From Ailanthus altissimus (Eukaryota; Streptophyta; Magnoliopsida; Sapindales; Simaroubaceae): a stretch of DNA of 64,000 nt. The notes beneath the pieces were generated by a model. That model had not been told where the DNA came from, searched no databases, and saw nothing but the letters and a program-made list of their open reading frames with translations. This document shows, one piece after another, positions 61,200-64,000 of the stretch (position 1 is its first letter; every line of letters begins with the position of its first letter). Where the stretch lies: NCBI GenBank assembly GCA_946807835.1, contig OX327711.1:19131501-19195500 (forward strand). Direction: 5' to 3'. The position numbers were made by a program, and so were the translations under genes.

Positions 61200-62340
61200 A
61201 AAATAATAGAAATCAAGATTGAGGAAAAAGACAAAGCAATTATTTTGTTGTGTTATTTGCCTTCAATTTATGAGCATTTTGTGAACACACATGTAAGGTA
61301 GAGAAACTTTAATTATGAGTGATGTTAAAGTCTTATTGAACTAAAAAAATTGGAGAAAAGATATGAGTCCCATAATGTAACATAGTTAAGTGTAAGAGGA
61401 AGAGATAGAAAGAATAATTAATCAAAAGGCATATCAAAGAAATGTTATATTTGCTGATAAAAAAGGCACTTAATAAGAGATTGTCTAGAAAGAAAGATGG
61501 AGGAAGATGTTGCAATAGTCTGTAAAGATGACTATGAGGTTGCAGAATCCTTGATAGCCTTTGATGGAAAGTATGCTAGAGAATAAATACTAGATTCCAG
61601 TTGTAGTTTTCATATGTGTCATGATAAATCTTTATTTACCAATTACATATTCATTTAGTAGTAAAAAAGTACTAATGGGTAATGAAATCAAGGGAATTTG
61701 TGACATAAAGATGATGATGCATAATATAAATATTAGAGAGTTATTTAGTGTAAAGCACGTTTTTAGAGTTAGAAGGAACTTAATATCTCTAAGATTGCTA
61801 AATCAAGAGGGGCATTCATTCAAAGTAAAAAAATAAATATTAAAAGTGGTAAAAGGATCTAATGGTGATGATGAATGGTGAGAAGCATAATGAGCTATAT
61901 GTGCTTGATAGAAATGTTGTAATGACTCAATATGGGTTGTTTGAGGGAATGCAGACTATAAAATAACATTAAAGATATGTTCACCAAGGTGATAGGGGTC
62001 GAAAGAGAATATATTATAAGGGTATTAATGGGAAGAAAAAGTTTCAACCACCAAGAAATTATGGTCATGGGACAAAAGAGATATGAAGACGACCCTAAAG
62101 AAGAAGCATTCATATCTTTGGAGACTGAAGTCATGAGCTTAAAAGAAGTTAAGTTTAGACAAAAACTTAGTCGGTGTAAACACTAAGTGATGAAGCGTTA
62201 GTGTTGATGGATCTTGAAAAGTTTCTTAAAAAGAGATTTTGAATCAAAAAAGAGGAACGTTGGTGTAGTAAAGTTGATGTTTCGAAATGAAACAATGAAA
62301 CATTTACCCAAGAACACATGCTTTGTGAAGAAACTAAAAT
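61200..62340 (+). pseudogene. Ty1/copia retrotransposon gag-pol relic
   Basis: Plus-strand fragments in copia order, with frameshifts and stops: gag C-terminal part (KAIILLCYLPSIYEHFVNT), a CCHC zinc knuckle (C-x2-C-x4-H-x4-C) at 61443-61484 with two stops inside, then ILDSSCSFHMCHD (the protease-region D-S-G now D-S-S), the pre-integrase part (VLMGNEIKGICDIKMMM, VRRNLISLRLLNQEGHSFKV), and poorly matching sequence to about 62340. Integrase, reverse transcriptase and RNase H are missing. It is dead. Confidence 0.75.
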
Positions 62341-62699
62341 TATTATTTTGATAACTTGTAATGTTCCTTGAATACAATTAAGAATAAGCTTTAAATAAGA
62401 AGGTAAACCAAATAATAGTAGGAATCTAAATCTAATATGATTAGAAAATTTTAAAAAAATCGTAGAAAACTAATTAGGAAACTAAAAAATTCGAAACTTT
62501 AATTGTGTACTACATTAATCCCCTTACTTGAAAAAAAAACTCGCCTTCGAGTTTTATGATTGTAAAGATAACTCATCTGAGGTCAAGCTGCGATGCCAAC
62601 AATGGCAGAGGTTGGGCATTGCGGCCCAGCTTAGGTGGCACCGGGACACCACCATGAAATTACTTTGGCATCATTGTGCTACTTATTGAAAATTTTGTG

Positions 62700-63180
62700 A
62701 TTTTAGAGATTTCGACTTCTTTGAGTAGGATTTCAACTTTTATATGTGTGGATTTTTATTCTAAATAAAAATAAGATTTTTAAAGACGTTTTAAATATTA
62801 TATAAACTTTTGTAACCCTTTAGAATTAATCAAGTATTAGAGAAAAACTCCAAGAAAGAAAATAAAGAATTAGAAAGCCTTGAATATTGAGTGTGCAAGA
62901 GAGTGCTATAGGAGTGCTTGAGATTTGAGTGATCAAGAAAATATTGATAGATCCTTAAAAGCTTGCCTATTGATTATATTCATCTATTATCTCTTATGAA
63001 ATAATTTTGTGATCTGAGTTCTTTGTGAACTATAAATAAAAGAAGTTAAGATACCGTAATCTACCATGAACGTAAATATTTATTGCTGAACCACATAATT
63101 TTCTTGTACGATTGTTTATATTTTTATCTTGACCTTTTCTATTTTTATTTTACTTGTTAGTGAAATTTTTTACGCATGCT
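62700..63180 (+). repeat. LTR-like sequence downstream of the copia relic
   Basis: A TATATAAACTT-like box (about 62798), a G/A-rich R-like region, and a tail CCGTAATCTACCATGAACGT (about 63052-63071) then GCTGAACCACATAATTTTCT. The tail is the same kind found in the LTR-like repeats at 6545, 11040 and 16015. It may be the 3' LTR of the adjacent relic. Ends were not defined. Confidence 0.5.
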
Positions 63181-64000
63181 TAAATTTTTTTAAAAAAATT
63201 TACATTAAAACCCTCGATAGATTGTATGAGATTGATAGATAAAAATTTAAATCAATATTTTAAGTTAATAGAACCCCGCACTATACATTTAAATAGATAT
63301 TGTGTCATAATTAGAACCCTAGATGATCTTTGAAATATTTTATATTCTTTTCTAAAACTCTCTTTTCAAAAAAATTTCTTTTTCAAAATATTCTTTCAAA
63401 TTAATAATTAATATGCATGAAGAAAATAACAATATGGATAAAATTGAAAGTTTTACTCATATTGATTTTAGTCTAAAGAAATGCTCAATTTATACAAGAA
63501 GGTAAAAATCATTATTGAAATAAATAAAAAAAATTAAAGTATGATTTAGAATACAATTAAAGAGATTTAAATAATATATATTTCATATACCAAATCTTGA
63601 TATTATTAGTTATATCTGCATTTCATCCATGTCAATTTTGCTTTTTTAATAAAGAATTTGTTGAGTTAGTTGGTTGTTTTATATTGACTAAACAAAAAGT
63701 TGATATTAAAATTTATAAGTATGATGATTCCTCCGCCCATTGGGCTAGTTATTTGTGTTGGATACTTGGATTCTAGACTTCTCCTTTATAAGCCTAAAGC
63801 CTCCCAACAAATAATATTAAAGTCAGACCTTAGTAGTTAAAATGTGGATGGACTCACTGTCGAATGAAAGGCCCAGTGCTATCCTCTCACCGTCAAAAGT
63901 TTCATTCAAGGAGGATTGTGAGTGAGTTGGTTGTCCCACATTAGCTAAAGGGTTGTTGAGTGGGTTGGTTGTTCTACATTGATAGAAAAATTATATTTGA
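63181..64000. other. AT-rich sequence and a possible LTR edge
   Basis: No gene. From 63917 to the window end, GTGAGTGAGTTGGTTGTCCC and the related GTTGAGTGGGTTGGTTGTTC form a diverged direct repeat ~36 bp apart; such T-G-rich sequence is common at LTR ends in plants. The identity cannot be settled at the edge. Confidence 0.3.

Overview
This is a stretch of plant nuclear DNA, almost certainly from a eudicot. It is AT-rich, its genes are split by canonical GT-AG introns, it carries many decayed transposons, and it encodes plant-only families (chloroplast Mg-chelatase CHLI, IQD, BAHD acyltransferase, CLE peptide). The protein sequences would fit a rosid such as Citrus, but that is an impression and was not tested.

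Left part (1-8.7 kb): a possible tRNA 3' end at the edge, then a complete five-exon IQ67-domain (IQD) calmodulin-binding protein on the + strand, then AT-rich sequence holding one LTR-like repeat. From 8.7 to 35 kb there is a dispersed array of four + strand Nudix hydrolase genes of the CoA-diphosphatase type (NUDX11/15/22-like). Copies A and B look intact. Copy C is dead (three in-frame stops and a lost splice donor). Copy D is damaged at both ends but keeps its Nudix box and splice sites. Between A and B lies about 13 kb of repeats: LTR-like copies, a 600-bp direct repeat pair, a run of three long-inverted-repeat (foldback) elements, two hAT-like MITEs and a further foldback element with a GC-rich centre.

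Middle part (35-48 kb): a complete CHLI gene (- strand, 420 aa), a complete two-exon BAHD acyltransferase (- strand, 445 aa), a pogo/Tigger-like transposase relic that has swallowed a SINE, and a Mutator-like transposase relic with a satellite-like repeat block upstream.

Right part (48.5-64 kb): a 17-exon gene on the + strand homologous to the uncharacterised Arabidopsis protein At4g18490. It has a run of alternating 135-nt and 120-nt exons encoding protein repeats, and its last intron has the signature of a U12-type AT-AC intron. It is followed by a small intronless ORF with a KEN box, a CLE signalling-peptide gene, a foldback element inserted in a TA microsatellite, and a Ty1/copia relic with LTR-like sequence at the right edge.

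The genes do not form one pathway. I see no evidence of a novel multi-gene system. The most notable items are the AT-AC intron with the modular exon array, the Nudix array in graded decay, and several transposon insertion or rearrangement footprints. Exon coordinates were worked out by hand from reading frame, splice signals and comparison between paralogous copies.
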